Below are positions 60,060 through 64,000 of a stretch of DNA of 64,000 nucleotides, piece after piece (the first letter of the stretch is position 1; every line of letters begins with the position of its first letter). Under the pieces are notes generated by a model, which ran no database searches, was not told the DNA's origin, and saw only the letters and a list, made by a program, of their open reading frames with translations. This DNA is from Notamacropus eugenii. Lineage: Eukaryota; Chordata; Mammalia; Diprotodontia; Macropodidae. The position numbers and the translations under genes are program-made. Location: the NCBI RefSeq assembly GCF_028372415.1, contig NC_092875.1, forward strand, positions 439,463,377-439,527,376, written 5' to 3'.

Positions 60060-61320
60060 AACAAATTATCTGTCAATAACTATCATTTTAGAATGACTGT
60101 TGTTGAAGATCTCTTCCAGCTCTAAAGATCTAACACTATCTCTAAATAGTTCTAGGAGAAAAATATTATTGTACATTACAACACAGCAGGATCTATTTTA
60201 TAACATTACCATATGGATATTTCACTCACCATTTGAAGTGTAGTCTAGCATTTATTTAAGGAATTTACTGGCGCCTTTTATAAAAACATTTCCAAAGTAT
60301 GCTTAAAGTTTATCACTTAACTGCATTTGTCATTCAGAAATGAGTCTCTAGGAAGAAAACTAAAATAAAGTAGCCTTAGGACTGAAAAAGTTTGCCTGGA
60401 AGACAAAAGAACATATTTTCAAATCCATAAATAATACTTGATAAAATGTGAAATCATAGAAAATTAATAACACTTTTCATTTGCATAGAACATTTATAGC
60501 TTCAAAATAGTTGTATATTCTTCTGTCATTGGAAGTTGCATGGTATAAGGTAAACACATAATGTAGTATCAATGAGAATATGGAAACAACAGGGTTATAT
60601 GACTTCTTTAAGGTCATAGAGCTAGTTAATGACAGATATGTACTGAGTAGTTTTAGGAATATTTGCAAAACTTATGAGAAAGGAAGTTGGGACATGATTT
60701 TGAGGGACTTTAATTTTTTTTTTTTTTTTAGGAGTCATGTTGTGTTTGCACAATAAAATGGGAAGTGGGAGACTTCAACTAACATGTCTGAGTTAGAAGC
60801 TGTATGTAAATTTGCTTTCTCTTTATCTCAAAATTGTAAGAAATGCTTCATGCATAGTAAAAAGACAACTATACAGAGACAAAAAGAAATCTTCAAAAGA
60901 GAAATTAGCAGAAAGAAAAATGAATAAAAAAATGTTCCTTGTACAATGAAGAAATACTAGGGGCTAAAAGAATGCCAGGAGAAATCTACGAAAAAAATCA
61001 TAATAATCATAACAATTCCACATTTACTAAAATTAATACTTTAGGTTAAGAATCACCGGTTGGTATCATTATTTACAATAGAGTTTGGAATCTCAATTAC
61101 ATTTAAAAGAAGAAAGAAATATAGGTAGAGTTAATGAAATTATCTCTAGCTATAAAATGATTTGGTTTGCTTAGAAAATGCTACTGAAAAGAAAAATTGT
61201 AATAACTTCAGTAAAATATCAGGGTAAAAATAAGTGGACAAAATAATCTTATTTTTACATATTACTAACAAAATTCCAAAGGAAGAGGTTGGAAAAGAAA
61301 TTGCTTTTAAAATAACACCA
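60060..61320. other. Mostly unassigned AT-rich sequence
   Basis: One weak antisense MIR-like block lies near 60590-60640 (GACTTCTTTAAGGTCATAGA). The rest is not recognised. Confidence 0.4.
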
Positions 61321-61324
61321 TAAT

Positions 61325-61600
61325 TCAATCCAAGCTCTGTTCTGAATCCTCTTCTCTTTTCTCTCAATATATTATCTTGGAGATTTCATCACTCCTCTGA
61401 TGAAACTCCCAAGTTTATTTATTTATCACTGTTTTCTCTTTTGGGTTCTAATACCACTCACATTAACATTGTCTATTGATCACATATACTTGGATGTTAC
61501 ATAGGCATTTCAAACTCAACATGTCAAAAACAAAACCTATTTCCTTTTCCCTATCTGCCCCTTCTCCATACTTGCCTATTTCATATATCTATAGAAATCT
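61325..61600 (+). mobile_element. L2 LINE 3' UTR fragment
   Basis: Plus-strand L2 3' UTR pattern: GGATGTTACATAGGCATTTC followed by AAACTCAACATGTCAAAAAC and a C-rich block. Confidence 0.6.
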
Positions 61601-61615
61601 ATAGATATATAAATA

Positions 61616-61677
61616 TAGGTATGGATGTATGTATGCATGTACGTATGTATGCATATGTTGGTTGGTTGGTTGGTTGT
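61616..61677. repeat. (ATGT)n / (TGGT)n short tandem repeats
   Basis: Imperfect TATGTATG units, then TTGGTTGGTTGGTTGG at the 3' end of the adjoining minus-strand RTE element. The TTGG units probably derive from its tail. Confidence 0.85.
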
Positions 61678-64000
61678 TGTCCTTCGTCTTTGAAGAGGAC
61701 CAAAATTACATCACCATTGTAAAGTGAAATTTCAGCGTGTCTGACTGAGACTGATCAGACCAATACAAGGTCGGAATGCTCTACTACAGGTTGGGCACAG
61801 ATAGTCCATGTGAATATTTGGGGTGAATATCCCAAATTTGCACATCCTGTGTTTACTTTGTACTGTCTCAATTCTGCTTTGCTCAAAGAGCACAGCACAT
61901 TTCCTTATGTGGGCATGCCATGCTGAGTGGTCATGTGCCAGTGTCTCCCATGTTGCAAAGTCAAGTTCAAAATTCTTGAGAGAGACCTAGAGAGTGTCCT
62001 TGTATCATTTCTTCTGGTCACCATGTGATCACCTGCCCCATGCAAGTTCTCCATAAAATAATCTTTTTTGGCAAGCATACATTTGGCATTAGAACAACAT
62101 GGCCAACCCATCGAAGTTGCACTCTCTGAAGCACAGTTTGAAAACTTGGCAGCTCAACTCAAGCAAGGACTTCAGTGTCTGGTATCTTATGCTGCCAGGT
62201 GATCTTCAGAATCTTCCTAAGACAGTTCAAATGGAAAAGATTCAGTTTCCTGGCATGACGTTGGTAGACTGTCCATGTTTCTCAGGCATACAACAATGAG
62301 GTCTGCACAACAGCTCTGTAGACCTTCAATTTGGTAGTCAATCTAATACCTCTTCTCTCCCAAACTTTTCTTCAGAGTCTCCCAAACACTGAGCTAGCTC
62401 TGGCAATGTGTGCATCAACCTCATTGTCAATGTGTACATCCCTGGAAAGTACGCTGCCAAAGTAAGTGAATTTATCAACAACGTTCAAAACTTCTCCATT
62501 TGTTTTAACTGACGGTTCCACACATTGCCTTTGTCACTCTCACATCTTGTCTTTCTCTGCTCCTTACAATCACATAATTTATTAGATGCCAGTGTTTGCT
62601 GCAAGGGTGCATCCATGAAGTTTTATTGAATTTAGGTAAATGGAAGACAGTGTTGGTGATGAGAAGGTCATGTGATGCACAAGTCTTCAGCAGTAAATGA
62701 CCATTGCTGTTGCTGTTTCCCACTCCATTCCTCCCTAGGACTCCCTGCCAAGTCTGGTAGTCTGAGCCTACTCTAGCATTAAAGACACCCAGAATTATAA
62801 GCTTGTCATCTTTTGGCATATTGATGATATATGTGTCTCTAGATCTTCATAAAATTTTTCTTTGACTTCTTCAAGGTTTGTGATAGTGGGAGCATAGGCA
62901 CTGATGATGGTGACATGACGTTTTCCTGTGAGTGGCAATCACATTGTCATGAGCTTGTCATTGACTCCTTTTGGCAGGCACACTAGCTTGCTGATTAGAC
63001 TGGTTTTGATTGCAAAACCCATGCCAACTTCATGGTGCTCCCCTTCACTCTGCCCACTTCAGAAAAAGGTGCATCCAGCTCCAGCCTCAGTAAGCTGGTC
63101 TTCATTTGCCAACCTTGTTTCACTCAGGGCTGTTATTTGAATGCAATACCTGTTGAGTGTCTTGCAACAAGAGTAGTTCTTCAGGGCTACTGGATTTTGC
63201 ATTGTCTATTAGTGTGCACACGTTCCATGTGCCGATGGGGAGTGGAATCATCTTTGCAGATGTTTTCATACATTTTTTTATGTTTCGACCACATAGTGGG
63301 ATTCCCCACCTGCCACAGTAATCAAGCCAGTGTTGGGTAAGCAGGCAATGTTTAGGGCACCTGTTCTAGCCCCCTTCCTCACACTAGGAGGTGAGCAGTG
63401 AGATCCTTAAAAGCCTGCTGAGACACCCAAGAGGCTGCTGAGTCCCATTGCTGCTTCCAGTGAGAAATGACCCTATGGCCAGGGCCACCTGTTTACAGGG
63501 TTGTGACTAAAACTCCCAGTGTATCCGCACCTGCTGCTTCATCACTTGCCTATTGCCATAGGACTTTGAGTCATAATAGTGAAATGGTATGAGTGATGTC
63601 TTTTGATTCGTGCATAAATTGGATTTGTGAGGCAGAATTGCACGAAGTCATCAGCCTCACTCTCTCCTCCAGAGTCATCATAGTGCAGTGGCAGGACAGA
63701 GTCCAGATGGCTGGTGATGGCTCTGGATGCAGTGGATGACCTTGGCATCTTTGGTGTCTAACCAAGCTCTAAGCACTCCACATTGCCTGTTTCATCTGCC
63801 TTCACGGTCATTGGAACAAATTGTTCTCATTAGTCCATTCCACCACATGAAGTCTTCACATGCTTAGGGTAGACACTCCCTAACTGACCAATGGGTTTGA
63901 GAATCCTTGGTTTCATTCAACCTGGTTTGGCCCTTCTGCTGAAATGGTTTACCAGGGTGTGGCTGCTGCACATGCGGTAGCTTCTTGGAGCCACAGGTGA
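61678..64000 (-). mobile_element. RTE-clade LINE, RT core missing, continues past window end
   Basis: On the minus strand the element enters at 64000 with 5' sequence and reaches an endonuclease region from about 63230 (GTWNVCTL-like start) to 62505, which ends RSRERQDVRVTKAMCGT. Next come TNGEVLNVVDKFTYFGSVLS (about 62510-62450) and a C-terminal region ([41 protein letters not shown]). The 3' tail is CTTTGAAGACGAAGGACAAC at 61678-61700. The endonuclease is several frames broken. The reverse-transcriptase palm that should lie between endonuclease and the DKFTYLGS block is absent. Confidence 0.85.
62505..62819 (-). pseudogene. RTE LINE endonuclease, C-terminal fragment
   Basis: A 104-codon open segment of an RTE apurinic-like endonuclease, which nicks target DNA. 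It reads LIILGVFNARVGSDYQTWQ, where the family has GDFNARVG, so the metal-binding aspartate is replaced by valine. GVGNSNSNGHLLL, SHDLLITNTVF and HWHLINYVIVRSR follow; the last is normally HLIDYV, so the second conserved aspartate is asparagine. With both residues lost it cannot cut DNA. Confidence 0.85.

Overview
This is a repeat-dominated stretch of a marsupial-type mammalian genome. It is AT-rich and CpG-poor. It holds marsupial-style L1 and 'half-L1' (HAL1) elements, tRNA-headed SINEs with an RTE-type tail, RTE and Bov-B LINEs, L2/MIR/CR1 relics and long pure microsatellites. The species cannot be settled from the sequence alone. No intact protein-coding gene is visible. The host-gene sequence recognised is all retrocopy: a nearly full-length TARS1 retropseudogene (57151-59582, +), a decayed intronless KRAB zinc-finger sequence (about 32985-35530, -) and an RNASEH1 C-terminal relic (about 54490-54880, -). 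One exon-like segment of an unrecognised gene lies at 14125-14440 (+).

Layout. 1-5830: a HAL1 (+) split by a younger 5'-truncated L1 (2693-5715), with a 17-bp target duplication. 6371-8336: a minus-strand L1 5' half between 16-bp duplications. 10757-13375: two L1 5' halves in inverted orientation. 15.0-17.5 kb: MIR, CR1 and L2 relics. 17.8-21.3 kb: four copies of an RTE-tailed repeat mixed with (TC)n, (GGGAA)n and (GAAA)n tracts. 23.15-24.06 kb: a Bov-B relic. 25.9-30.0 kb: nested L1/HAL1 insertions. 30.2-31.8 kb: a SINE and an L2. 33-35.5 kb: the KRAB zinc-finger relic. 37.0-40.1 kb: old L1 and an internally deleted L1. 44.2-45.6 kb: a long (TTCC/TTTC) tract beside a short endogenous-retrovirus fossil that looks like a reverse-transcribed viral RNA. 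46.6 kb: CR1. 48.1-51.5 kb: a HAL1. 54.5-55.4 kb: the RNASEH1 relic and a HAL1 3' end. 57.15-59.58 kb: TARS1 retrocopy. 61.7 kb to the window end: an RTE LINE (-) that lacks its reverse-transcriptase core.

The parts do not form a pathway. The common theme is LINE enzymology: target duplications, poly(A) tails, host and viral mRNA retrocopies, a possible 3' transduction, and several LINE copies that keep the 5' end but lose the 3' end. I did not find a previously undescribed protein system. The most unusual observations are the retrovirus RNA retrocopy, the inverted L1 pair, the L1 insertion without a poly(A) tail, and the TARS1 copy in which every premature stop is a CGA-to-TGA-type change.
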